DNA from: Histoplasma ohiense
Taxonomy: Eukaryota > Ascomycota > Eurotiomycetes > Onygenales > Ajellomycetaceae
NCBI GenBank assembly: GCA_017607445.1
Contig: JAEVHH010000002.1
Coordinates: 2,409,501-2,473,500, forward strand
Reading direction: 5' to 3'
DNA length: 64,000 nucleotides
Each line of letters begins with the position of its first letter. Position 1 is the stretch's first letter. Position numbers and translations under genes: made by a program. Under the pieces are notes generated by a model that was not told where the DNA came from, made no database searches, and was given only the letters and a program-made list of their open reading frames with translations. Shown piece by piece: positions 22,626 to 34,400 of this stretch.

Positions 22626-24653
22626 ATGAGAGACGTGGGCGCATCCATGGAGAGCCCAATATTCGAAAATAATAAAGCCAGGGTGGGAGTTAGCATGAGC
22701 TCCGCGGATGAAGCGACGAATCAGGACCAGGCCGACATGGCTCGTCTTGGAAAAGACCAGCAATTCAAGGCGAGTTCTTCGTGCTGTGCTTTGCAAAATC
22801 ATGTTCATATTATTTCATGGAACAATTTCCCAGCGCGTATACATGGGGAACCCTTGGTTAACTTTTCGCACAGAGAAACTTCCGGTTTTTGTCGACGCTT
22901 GGGTTTACGTGCACTCTTATGGCGACATGGGAGTCCATTCTTTTGTACGAGTTCCTCGAATGTTTTGAGTTCCCGAATTCCCGTTCGAAAAGCATTTGTA
23001 TGCTGATATGTTAAACCCAGGACTTCGACTCTCGGGCTGAGTAATGGTGGCCTGGCGGGATCTGTATATATTTATATCGGGTCCTTTATCGGATTTTTCA
23101 CGTCTGTAGCATCTATGGCTGAAATGGCCTCGATGTAGGTTCCTTGCCTGAGCGATTTCCACGCATTTTGCAACTTACAATACCAACAAGTTTTTGATGT
23201 TTAGTTCTCCTACATCTGGCGGCCAATACCATTGGGCCAGTGAGTTTGGTGGAAGATCATATCAAAAGTTTCTCAGTTATGCGACTGGTAAGTTTGACGA
23301 TGAGTGACATTCCAACTCTGTATACTAATCGGGGGGGTATTCACAGGCTGGCTCTCGGTCTTGGGATGGCAGGCTGCCTTCGCCAGCGTATGCTTCCTCT
23401 GCGGAACACTCATGCAGAGCCTGATACAGTTGAACCAACCCGGATATGCTGCAGAGAGATGGCATGGTACGCTCTTTACTGCTGCTATTGCTCTTGCAAC
23501 CACGTTCATCAACACGCACATGGCGAGTCATCTCCCCAGTTTAGAAGGATTGATTCTTATTCTCCACGTATTCGGTTTTTTTGCGACAATGATCCCATTG
23601 TGGGTGATGGCGGAACGGACACCGACGAAAGACGTTTTTACTCAATTCACAAATACAGCTGGATGGCCTACTTTAGGGTTGGCCTGCCTTGTCGGTCAAA
23701 TAAGTCCCATCTTCTCCTTTCTTGGTAAGCCTGAAAAATCTGTTTGAATTGGATGTGTTGCCGAGTATATACTGACTTGAATTTCGTATGACTGTCTCCA
23801 AGGCCCCGATGCCGCTACCCATATTGGTAAATTCCTCCCCTGGCTCCTGAACAAACTTGTATAGAATCAAACGAGCTAACAAATTGCTTCAGCTGAGGAA
23901 ATCAAAGATGCTTCAAAGGTTGTACCATGGTGCATGATTTCCACTGCCCTTATAAATGGCTCCCTTGGCTTCATCATGCTTATCACCTACCTCTTCACCA
24001 TGGGAGATCTCCACGAGGTCATTAAAGCCGAATCCGGATTTTCGTTCATTACCGCCTTCTTGAACGCGACAGGTTCCAAGGCCGCAACCACCAGCCTAGG
24101 CAGCCTCCTGGTCGTTATGGAGGCATGCGCCGCCATCAGTGTTTTAGCTACAGTGTCACGACAAACCTTTGCATTTGCCCGTGATAATGCGCTTCCGTTC
24201 TCTCAATTCTTCGCCCGTGTGCACCCAAAATCCAAGGTCCCCGTTAACTCCATCCTAGCCTCGACGGTTATAACGATTCTACTTTCACTCATCAACATCG
24301 GCTCAACGGAAGCATTTAACGCGATCGCCTCCCTCACAATCGCGTCGCTTTTCATGTCGTACCTCGTCTGTATCGGTTGCTTTATCTACCGCAGATTGCA
24401 GTGGAAGGAGATACCGCCAGCACGCTTCAGCCTAGGCACCTGCGGACTTCCCGTGAATATTATCTCATTCTTGTACCTTAGTTTCGCGATTGTGTTCACA
24501 TTCTTCCCGAACAATAACTATCCCACGGCCGTCAGTATGAATTGGTCAGTTCTCGTGTTTGGGTTTGTCGTGATTTTCGCCGGGCTTCAATATTTGATTC
24601 ATGGACGGAAAGTCTACGATGGTCCTGTTGCGTATGTGGATAAAATAGAGTGA
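22626..24653 (+). CDS. Amino acid/choline/GABA-type permease (APC superfamily)
   Basis: Seven exons: 22626-22769, 22874-22944, 23021-23134, 23205-23287, 23347-23724, 23803-23826 and 23893-24653; 524 residues. The first intron is GC-AG (donor AAG|GCGAGT), and exon six is only 24 nt. Seen: the N-terminal motif MARLGKDQQFKRNF, then GFTCTLMATWES, ASMAEMASISPTSGGQYHW spanning a splice, SYATGWLSVLGWQ, an EEIKDASKVVPW loop, and SVLATVSRQTFAFARDNALP followed by the VPVNSI loop. These are hallmarks of the fungal amino acid/choline transporter family (Hnm1, Uga4 relatives), normally 12 transmembrane helices at the plasma membrane, importing substrate with protons. Substrate is not deducible. ATG 22647 is an alternative start. 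It converges on an amidase-family gene, suggesting nitrogen scavenging (inference). Confidence 0.92.
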
Positions 24654-24887
24654 CACCGAGTAGTTCTTTCTCTAACCCGTTTACCATTCTTTTCATCAAC
24701 TTCTCCGGAAAACCTTATCTACATCTATAAGAGTACAGCTATATATACTTTTTATTCTTTTCCTTGGTTCTCTATGCTCGTCTTTTGTTAATCGATTGTC
24801 TCCTCTGGGACAAATGTCTACACCCGAATGTTCCTTATAGGATGTATTCGAAGCGCTCTACAAACACATACATTCGGCATATAAATA

Positions 24888-24911
24888 AAAAGAAAGAAAG
24901 AAAGAAAGAAA
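24888..24911. repeat. (AAAG)n microsatellite
   Basis: About six tandem AAAG units in the 3' region of the permease gene. Confidence 0.8.
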
Positions 24912-25305
24912 TTTTCACGTGCCCCGTGGTAATCGCTTTCTATTCGCGATTTGTTTCTACACTTGGCGTTTACATCGGTGGACGTTATTTTTCTGCTCGC
25001 TTTGCGGAAAACGATGGCGTTATTCAAGATTGCGTGCCCAAGATTGCACCGAAGGTTGCAATTAGCTCGATTAGCGGCACAATTGAAATATATCATATGC
25101 GAGTTACAATCGATATCGAGAACGAGACGGTAACAGCCGAGAAGTGGGGATTGTCCTGGGGAGAGGGGAAGAAATAAAATCTCGTACTCAACGGGAGGAT
25201 TCTCAGTTACCTAAATAGGCAGGTAAGGAAGAATGATTTATTTCACTATATACAAACTAACGTTCGTTCCACGCATTATTCATGTTGAGTCATATATGGA
25301 CCCGA

Positions 25306-25376
25306 GTTGAGCGTGGTTAGAAAAAGGTTGGACATGGGTAGAAATGGAGAATCAAAAATTTCTAACCACGTTCAAC
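25306..25376. repeat. Inverted repeat with 18-bp arms
   Basis: GTTGAGCGTGGTTAGAAA at 25306-25323 pairs with TTTCTAACCACGTTCAAC at 25359-25376. Seventeen of 18 positions are complementary, and the mismatch becomes a G-U pair in RNA. The loop is 35 nt. It lies between two convergent genes, so it could be a structured 3' end, a source of hairpin RNA, or the ends of a small degenerate mobile element. Confidence 0.65.
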
Positions 25377-25520
25377 TAGAACCCGGAATTATATCAGCTT
25401 ATTCTTTTCATTGTCGTTAAAATACTAGTAGTAAATCCTTTCCAGGAAAACGGCGATGGTATGAAAGCAGACGCTCAGAACCATCAAGTTGATTTTATCA
25501 AATACATCAACATGTACACT

Positions 25521-26495
25521 CTATACAAAGATATTTAAAGGAAGAGACATCGCGACAGCGTAGTTCGGCATATCCACAATCTCGACAATTTTGAGGTTCC
25601 CTGCCACGCTTGCCAGCATATATGCCTCTTCCGGTGTTAACCCCTTAGTCCTGACTAGCCACTCAATGAGATTTCGAGTCGCCTTCCTTGCCGCCTCGAG
25701 CAGGTCTGTATCAATCCCCATAGTCGCATACTCTCCCTTATCCACCTGCAGAGTCTCATCGGCGTCGTGTCTACCCCCCGTTCGCGGAGGAGTTTGGAAC
25801 TGCGGCGCCGTGATCCATGGCTGGTTCTTGAGGATTGAAAGTCGCAGACTAGCTTTTAGGGGAGTTTCAATTGCGGTGCCGCAAACCTCTCCATCGCCCT
25901 GTGCTATATGCCCATCGCCACAGCTGAATAATGCACCTGGCGTTTGGACGGGGAGGTACAGTTTGGAGCCCACGGTGAGATACCGGCAGTCGATATTTCC
26001 ACCCGTATTCAGTGGCGGGATCATGGAAAATTCTCCGTCCGCGCCAGGAGCAACGCCCATAATACCCAAGAAAGGCCTTCTGGGGATCTGGATGCCTTCT
26101 TTGAAAAGCGCGTATGGCTGATCGGGGTCCAAGTGCCAGATCTTCAGCACCCCGTTGGGAAACTCATCCGATAGTAGGCCGAAGTTAGGAAATATTGCAG
26201 TCCAGCCCCAATCCGTGGTTTTCAGGTCGAGAATCTCGACCTCCAGGACATCTCCTGGCTCCGCGCCTGTGACAAAGACGGGACCCACGGCGGGGTCAGC
26301 AAGCGCAATGTCGAAGGTGATCAGTGCGCTCTCCGTGGAGGTTTTGGTTATCTGACCATTGCTTCCATCCATGGCGTCGAAGTGGACTATGTCACCCGAA
26401 TTAATGGTTTGAGTTGGAGAGATTTGTTTGGACCATTTGACATGTTGCTGGTGCCGATGGATGTGAATTGATTTGGAGAGTATTGCGTGGGTCAT
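25521..26495 (-). CDS. Acetamidase/formamidase family amidohydrolase
   Basis: A single uninterrupted exon of 324 residues from an ATG at 26495. The family (FmdA/AmdA) hydrolyses short amides such as formamide or acetamide to ammonium and the carboxylate, in the cytosol. Seen: HVKWSKQISPTQTINSGDIVHFD near the start, TGAEPGDVLEVEILDL, GWTAIFPNFGLL, the conserved FLGIMGVAPG, NTGGNIDCRYLTVGSKLYLP and CGDGHIAQGDGEVCGTAIE, which hold the acidic/His metal-binding and active-site segment. The C-terminal EAYMLASVAGNLKIVEIVD is also typical. Its length is that of the 300-320-residue subgroup common in bacteria and some fungi, not the roughly 410-residue fungal formamidase. The lack of introns, unlike its neighbours, would also fit an old horizontal transfer, but that is unproven. 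Substrate choice cannot be read from sequence. Confidence 0.92.
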   Translation of the reverse strand: MTHAILSKSIHIHRHQQHVKWSKQISPTQTINSGDIVHFDAMDGSNGQITKTSTESALITFDIALADPAVGPVFVTGAEPGDVLEVEILDLKTTDWGWTAIFPNFGLLSDEFPNGVLKIWHLDPDQPYALFKEGIQIPRRPFLGIMGVAPGADGEFSMIPPLNTGGNIDCRYLTVGSKLYLPVQTPGALFSCGDGHIAQGDGEVCGTAIETPLKASLRLSILKNQPWITAPQFQTPPRTGGRHDADETLQVDKGEYATMGIDTDLLEAARKATRNLIEWLVRTKGLTPEEAYMLASVAGNLKIVEIVDMPNYAVAMSLPLNIFV

Positions 26496-29400
26496 GATGG
26501 ATGGCTATCAAAGTTTTCCAAGGCGTCCAGATATAATACTAAACATGGGACGTCAGTGAAATAGGACACCAGGGGGATGTATTTGAAGGAGGCAGCCCAT
26601 CAGCCCATTGAAAAATGCAGTTCTTGCTTTTTCTTTCAGGGCCTGTGGATTAATTAATGTGGACCCTTTGTGCGTAAATTCCCTGGAGGCAGTAAATATA
26701 TAAGAGTAAGAATTTCGAAAATGTAACATTGATGTGTTCAAGGAGGGCTTCGGTAATGGTGCGTGAACTCCGAAATTTATATCTGTCAGATGCGAATATG
26801 TCCGTCGAGGATCAGAACTACTCGCAGGCATTAGTTGAAGAACGGGACGTTAGACAAGCTGATATTCCCATTTCTTGCGTCACTGCCCCTGCCATGTTTT
26901 CTCGGCCCCGCATATTCCTAGGATCGGAAGTTGATTATTATCCTATACTACACTTCCCTCTTTTTGCTCAAGCAACATGACATGACGGCTTTACAGCGAT
27001 GTGCTGCCAGCAACTGCCATGTAGTTCGCCCTAAATACATTAACCACCAGCAATTTCATCAGCCCCACTAGAGAGTAAAAATTCAAAAGTTCCGCTATGA
27101 AACAATCTAGCCCACCAGCCCATTAGAAAAAAACGTCTTTTACGACCTTCCTTTTTCGGTTAAAGGGACGGTCTTGAACAAGTTTATGTGGCGAGAGAAG
27201 GGAAGATAAGAAGAAAACCCACAGAAGAAGTAGTCAAGACGATGCGATAGACAATGGATTGTGTACTTCCTTCGGTTGGCACTGCCGTCCATACCCTGCC
27301 CTAAGATTTATTTTCCGTGATTCAGATGACAGTTGGGGAAGATGTTGAGGAGAACACGCCTTTGTCTGTCCTGGATGTTGTTCTAGCCGTGCAAGTGCTG
27401 ACTCAAGTCACTAGGGTTTATTGGGAAGGTGGTAGCAAACGATCAAAACAGGATACGAGTACATTACCAAGGTTATTATAATAGAAGGGAAATGGATAGG
27501 AGTGGTATATAAGGGCATAACTTATAAGTATTTCATGACTGGATTATTTTATACGCTATGGTCACAAGAAGATCCAAGCTTGCAACGCCCTAAGCAACAA
27601 CAAACAGTACGAGTCTATCCACAAAGGATGGATGTCAGATGTAAGAAAGAAGCCTTTGCCCGGATTTCTATTTCTGGGCTGCAACTGCGACAGATCTACT
27701 CCATGTACGGAGTAGTTATGTATGTAAACTTGTTCACCACTTGCCTTGCCTCATCGAGACAAAAGTTTTGGTTAATCTTCGGAGGTAACTAATATAGGAT
27801 TCACCTCAATTATTCGCTTCATATAACGAAACATAAAAAGTAAACGCCGCAGAGAGTTAAACACTCCATTCTGAGCTGTTCGCCGGAGCATATATATGCA
27901 GAAACTAGCATATAAGGCCTAGTAATATAAACATGTGAAGATACGGCCCGGTATGCTCATCCCGACAATGCGGATAATTACCGGATTTTGCTGCTTATTA
28001 GTTACGAGGTTTAGTTCTGTTTCTCGAATCCTTGGCAGATTGCAGTGGATGTATCCAATTGACGTAGGTTTGTTAGCTTGATAGAGCAAGAATGTCCGAA
28101 ACTTAAAATTTCTCCGTGGCATAGACTAGAAAACTTCGCGGTAATGTGCTGGCCTTTGACGCGGGATATATACGCAGTAAACCTATATCCCCTGGACAAT
28201 ATAAATACAAAGTAAAGGTGGCTTGAAAATGAGCTGATTCAAACTGGAGAAAATGAGAAGGCACCACTACGAATCGTTTTGATTCGCAGACCCTGCTGAG
28301 TACGATAGAGAATTGTGGAGGTCACGACGATCATTTCCCTCTCAAAGGGAAATCATATCAAAAGACCGTGCATTCCACCAACTGTTGTAAGTGGTGGCGT
28401 TGGCTTATGAAGAACTTAAATCTCAGAGCAGAATGTGAGTACGGAGTAGATGCTCACGCAAAACTATTCGCAAAACGATGAATGGATCAGCTAGCCACTT
28501 ACATTGAAGGAGCATTGGCCAAATGATTGATTATAAGAGAATCTGGCATTTGCCAAGGGTGATGCAACTGGGGCAACCCAGTAGAATTGATGGAATGGAA
28601 TCAATGCAATCAATACTACAGATTAGTAGCGATCGGAGTTTCTTGGCTACTAGTATATTTGCCTAAAAACCAACGATTCAAGTTCGTATAGAGTACTGCG
28701 TATGGCTCGGCCTAACTGATTGATGTTACACGGTTAGAAAACATGAAACAATGAGGAAGTTGCTGTTTCTGCTCACCATGAAATGGATGTTCATGAAGCT
28801 GGGTGTAGTTCCCAGATGACCAAAATAACCTTGAAAAATGACTTTGCAGTGCGTTCAATATTTTACTACACATGAAAGGCTGACATCTACATCATGAGTT
28901 AGATCGATCGTTCCTTGTGTGTGATTAGAAATAAGACGGTGGGTTGGAGATTCCATCATCTTCATGGGTGGGGCGGATGTGGCACAATGGAGGAATGCCC
29001 CCAAAGTAAAACTTGAGTATGTTATATTAGATCAACCCCTCTAACGATTCCAATCCTGACTCAAGCCGTTGAGTGAGTCTGTGGGCGGCTGAGGAAGCAA
29101 ATCTAGTGGCCGCTCAGATTAACATCAAACTCTAATGTTGTATATTGACTCAAAACAAAATCGACAGCTGAGCATGAACAAAGATAGACGTCTAGAAACA
29201 GAAATGATGATTGGATTGACCCTCGCACCTTATTTTCCTCCATCACATTTTTGAGACTGAAGCGGGAAGCATCCTCAGTAGTTATTTATTTGCAGCAAGC
29301 ATTCCGAGCGGACTGTACCAGTAGCAACTGGTAGCTATAATTTCTCCGAATGTATCTTCGTATACAAGAGACCAAATGTAATGCTTGGTTCTTGTTATTT

Positions 29401-30135
29401 CCTTACATCCATGACTAAGAATAACCCACGGCGATATACCCGAACTTTAAGCCTTGTCGCTTTTAAAATATCAACATCGGATAGAGTGGAGAAACAGGTT
29501 GGAATAAGGTTGAGGCGTAATTAGTAAACTTAACCCGTAACGAATAGCGTATGTATATCACGACGGAACAAGGGCAAGAGGGACGCCATGGAAGTATTCT
29601 CGATTGCAGTGACCAGAGCAAACCAATCCTATTTATCAAATATCAACAAGCCATTCAACAGAAATTGCTCCCACTATGTTAATTTGATGTTGGCCCTGGG
29701 TGAACAACAAGCAATGCTCGGGAGTCCTTGGGGGTGAGCTCAAGATTTTGCTAGTTAGGGCTAGTGATATCTCGTGATCTAGGTTCATCCCGAGGTCCCC
29801 TATAACTAAGTCTTGGCCGTTGCCCAGCTGTTTGGGGTGCAACTCTCTTCTTCCCTTGAGAAAAAAGGGAATATCATCTTGCCAAAAATGTCTTGTTGAG
29901 CCTTGACGCTTTCATACAAGCTTCGCTTTTTTCACGACATTAGTGGACACTAGCGCTTCTCTTTCCACTGCAACTTGGGATAGCACCTTACCAATGACCG
30001 AACGGTTGGCTAATCACTGACTTCCATTACATCGCTTTTAGTGGAGCTCATACATAGCAAAATTGAGCATTTCATGCTATCCGGAGTGACCTCGAGAGGG
30101 AAGGCAACAGACAGACTCCACACTGAGTTAGATAC

Positions 30136-30634
30136 CTAGCGGTTCTTTCGGTATTGGTGAGGAACAAAGTAGAGTACGTACAGCTCCTCGCTTGCCACCT
30201 CCCGAGGCCAACCGCTGAAGAGAAAAGAAGAACCTGAAATGGGGAGATCGTGAGCCGCTGCAAGTAATAGATCATATAATTCAATGCACTTCTCCAGGGC
30301 CGAACGTCCCAGTATTGCCTGATTCAAACCGAGAGAGTCTGGATCATTTCCCTGGCGGTTCCACGATAACCAAGATGTATATGCATCGGTTCAAGTTCTC
30401 GAAACGGGCTGCGTGTGGACAAATCTTGTGTAGATAGTTGCCGATTTGCTGGAATAAGTCGCGTGTCCAATTTGGCTTTCCAGTTATTTTCAGGATGTGA
30501 TAGAAAATGTGTGGATATATGTCCAAAGTCTAACGACGGGGAAGCGGATGGCTCTGTGTGAACTAGGTCCAATGGCGAATGCACATTCTTAAATCCAGAA
30601 GCATAACTGAAGGAGTCTCCGTTAGATTTTTCCT
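30136..30634 (-). pseudogene. Frameshifted coding-like fragment of unknown family
   Basis: On the minus strand, an open frame without early ATG runs from about 30634 to about 30330 and reads protein-like text (for example FGHISTHFLSHPENNW and FRELEPMHIHLGYRGTARE). A second frame takes over within a few codons of its stop and continues to 30136 (LNQAILGRSALEKCIELYD, then LLLAAAHDLPISGSSF). The hand-over looks like a single frameshift, and no fitting splice sites are visible there. I do not recognise the family. It could be a decayed gene or chance. Confidence 0.2.
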
Positions 30635-31430
30635 CCTAACTAGGTTGGTAGCCTGAATGCGGACAAATACCCGCTTTTTATCAAACTTCCTTTCCATAAC
30701 CCTTGAGTGTACGGTAGTATCTCAGTTATGGACATCCTCGTCGGGTCGAGCGAAGAGACATTCTTTTTTCCTGTCATGGTGTTTATCCAAAAGGTGGAAC
30801 GTCCATACCGCACTTTCGGATTTGTTTTTTGACCTTTTTTTTTTTTTTTGATTTGATTTGGGATGCCTGATGGAGGTCATAGGTTCCTTATATCTGGTGC
30901 TAGTGGAAGCATATTTTCCAGTTCTTTTTTTTTTGTTTCTGGCAATATCCATCAAGCACTCCTGCGGGGCAAGTATACAGTGCCATGGGCATCGCCAGTA
31001 ATCGATACACCCATTTGAACAACTGAGTAAGGTGACGAAACGGAAACAGCCGGTTAAATAAGTAAATAACAGAAACCAAAAGCTGACTTCATTGTAAGAG
31101 CATATATTAGGCTCCTAACGCATCTTCTGGTAGCGGAAAATTGAGGTTTTTTTGTGGGCAAAATGAACAAGAAAAATTGCGGCAAAGGAATCAAAATAAG
31201 AAAAATCCAGTCATCATTTTGAAACAATGATCAGCACGAAGCATCTTTCACAAATTTAACTAACTCATTAAAAAAAGTCCTAGTTGCATTTTAAAGTCAA
31301 ACAGACTCAGAGGGGACACTCGGAAGTAAGGGTAAAAACAAAATTCTTGGGAGAAGAGAAATGGTCACGGTCACGCTCGCTTTCTAGACCATTACCACCG
31401 ACCGTTCAACGTTCAGCACTAGATATCACG

Positions 31431-31459
<29 letters not shown>
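31431..31459. repeat. Poly(A) tract of 29
   Basis: Twenty-nine uninterrupted A residues in the gene desert. It might mark the 3' end of a retroposed sequence, but no target-site duplication or coding remnant is visible next to it. Confidence 0.8.
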
Positions 31460-31462
<3 letters not shown>

Positions 31463-34400
31463 AAACCCAATAAATACTCTGTAAAAATCGATACCCTGCG
31501 CAAGGATAACGATTTCAGTTTCCCAGGTAAAGGAAAAAGGAACAATGAAATGCGAAAGTGAAAAAGTCAGGATTAGCCTCAGGCTCTCGGATAGCAAAAT
31601 ATCTGCTTCTTCCTTCTGGCCCCTGCGCCGTCGGCTGTGAGGGCTTGAATAGTCAGAACTGTCCCATGGCCAATCACCTCCACTTATTTATTAGTGGGTG
31701 TTCGATGAATGGAGAGACGTGCAGTAATTCCATGCATGAGCGTCTTGGCTAAGCGTTGGTTTTTTTCCTCACTTCTTCCACGGCGAATTATGCCAGTTGA
31801 TACAGAAGTCATGATTCGCGAAGAGAACGATGATGATTTCCATCAAGGCAACGGTAGGGAGTTCCAGACGTTCCCGTATTCAACAATCAGCATCTCGAAC
31901 AGAGATGGAAAGGAGGGTTACTAGTATGGGAGAGTGAAAGTGAGATTTCTTAGCGTTGTTTGGGGCCTTACGCCGTAGCCTTGCCTAAGGTAATTGCAAT
32001 CGAAACCCGTGTCAATACAGAATAGGTAAAGGGCATCCTCACGTCCTTATCTCATATCTTGCGTCGGTTGGGAAGATGCCATACAGATACTTCGGTTATA
32101 GTTAGCTAGAGAGAAACAACCAACTGGTGACGATTTCATTTATTGATCTGCTCGGGTGTTGGCAGAGTATGCAACACCAGATAATGCAAGTACCGTGATT
32201 TCTGCAGCGGGACCAGACGTACGCACAGGGCAAACTAGCAGTGTCTTTCCTTATCACCTGTGTGAGAGCCAAAACCCAGGCAAACGCATGATTTCACAGG
32301 TTTAGAAACGACGAGTCTTTGAAACCCAAATCTAAGGAACAAGCAGCTGAAGTTGATGAAGGTCGATACGAAATCACCATCACAGGTGGTTTGAAGAAAC
32401 GTTGTCATAAAGTGGGCAAGGTTTGGCTCTCACTGCTTGTCAATTTGAGGACTCCACACACGATTGCCTCATAGATCCATGGACAACGACAGGCATTACT
32501 TTTCTGAAGTGTGGTCAGCCAATGTGACGAATGCAGCCATGTCATTACTGTGTATTAAGCCCCCATCCTTAATTAACGGGTTGTCAGCGGCCGCAGACGG
32601 ACAATGGTTGGGGCTGCTTGCGCACAAGGATAAGGGGACTGAAGGAGCGCTCTAACTCGCCGAGCCATGCCCATTCCGAAAAAGCAAGTTTATCCCTGAG
32701 GGGATTATTTCATTCGCGCAACGACACAAGAACAGTGATGGCCTGACGTTGCACAGGTGCACACAGCAACGGTGTGTTTGGGCAGACCAGGCTTAGGCCG
32801 CGCACTAAAAACATTATCTAGCGTTCCAAGGCAGCAGCAGGCACATAAGTGCGATCAAGAAGCAAACCTAGAGGTAGTTAAGACCTTTTTGGGGCCTAGT
32901 GATCCCGTGGAGACTTCGCTTTGCCCATATGAGAGTTTGGCTCATCCATGAGGTGATCGGATAACAACTAGAGACTGCGTGTAAACCTATATCGATTAAC
33001 CATAAGGCCATCCGCTAGGGCTTCTACACAATTAGGAAAAGCACTGATGGAAGAAGGTCGGCATATCCTAATCATATTCAAGTAAAGGCGGCCTTTTTGG
33101 AGCTTTTATAGTGGAGTACACGGAGTACATGGGCATGCATTGACATGCAAGATATTGGTCAAAGGATGAAAGTTTAACATGTTCGAACATTTTGTCTCGG
33201 ACAGGACAAACTTAGGTCCAAGTATCGTATTCCGCCATGGGACGTTCGTTCCTGATGGAATTTTGACTTTTTTTCAAAGGCGATTGCCCATGTGTTAAAC
33301 TTCAAGCATCGTCGAGGCAAGGACAGCCGTCGGGCATAGGTAAACTGATAGAAGCTCCAGAAACATCCACAGAGACAACCAATTAGCAGAATCTAAGCTC
33401 CAACAGCTGCAACACATGGTTGGAGCGCCTTTTGGCATTATTCAGTCGAGGTACCTGAGTGAAGCCAAACGAGTTAAAGGAAGCTACATTAGCCTGGCAG
33501 GAAAGGAAACTCCGTAGAAAAGTGTAAGATATGATAATATAACGAAGGGCAATAGGAGCATCGAAGCAGGAGCGCAGGAGAACATTACTTGTGTTTCCAT
33601 TTCCCTCTTGCTGCATGAGCAAAGCCTGTGAGTATTCGAAGTTCTGCCATTGACATTAGTCAACATCAGGCGCATCTAGCGATTAGATACTGATGGCTTT
33701 GAGGAACGAAATGGGAACCGCAGTGCCAGATGTTAATGGGCTCCTCCGGCGATTAGATAACGTCACCTGCGTGGTGTATTGAACCGTCATTTACAAGTAC
33801 AGTTGTTTGAAACAAACCTTCAATGTCATCGTGAATATTGTAAAATAATATTAGTTGGCTTAAAGGGAGCCAAGGTGAGAAGGGAATCTGAAAATCTTCG
33901 ACGCATAACAAATGTGAGATAAGAATAACGGCGGTGTGCGCACCTCGTGTCGTTGACATCCCAACCCTGTCCTAGCTAGGTTTATGATTCACACTCTCAT
34001 CGATTCAATTGGTCCTTTAGAGATGACTTTGAAGTGAAATTCTGTTAGGTCGGGAGATTTTGATTGGATAATGTAATTTTCGTTCGATGGTTTTCACAGG
34101 TTCGCTATGCATCGCTTCCTGGCCATTTTCTGTTCTTCCTTCGTCCTTCTTCCTAGTCAACACTGCCGGGAGTTTTATTCTGGAAGGAGAAGAACCAACT
34201 CCAGGGAGATTACACATCCACACATCCATATCTAGTACCCCACTCATCCCGTTGATGTCGTCCAACCCCATTGTCCAAGATTTTCTCAACTAGGCTTACG
34301 TTGCATGACTAGCCCAGTCATTTTCAAAACGATCTGTGACATGGGTTATGCTTGGTGCTCTTTGGTACCTATTGCTTTGTTGTGTAAAGAAATTGGTGAA

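Larger units (their letters stand above)
24654..25520. other. Intergenic between convergent permease and amidase genes
   Basis: This 867-bp stretch holds both 3' ends, an (AAAG)n microsatellite at 24888-24911, and a strong inverted repeat at 25306-25376 (listed separately). The open frame at 24764-25177 spans the microsatellite and resembles nothing known. Confidence 0.5.
27697..33128. repeat. Recurrent GTACGGAGTA-like sequences
   Basis: TACTCC..TACGGAGTA at 27697-27714, GAGTACGGAGTA at 28437-28448 and the direct repeat GGAGTACACGGAGTAC at 33113-33128; another palindromic copy, GTACTCCGTAC, lies at 47535-47548 outside this span. All four lie in gene-poor DNA. From general knowledge, such words are frequent in eurotiomycete intergenic DNA; their role is unknown. 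Confidence 0.35.

Noticed and set aside
18170..26495. Biosynthetic gene cluster around the membrane protein, permease and amidase
   Set aside because: No backbone synthase, cytochrome P450, tailoring enzyme or cluster regulator is present.
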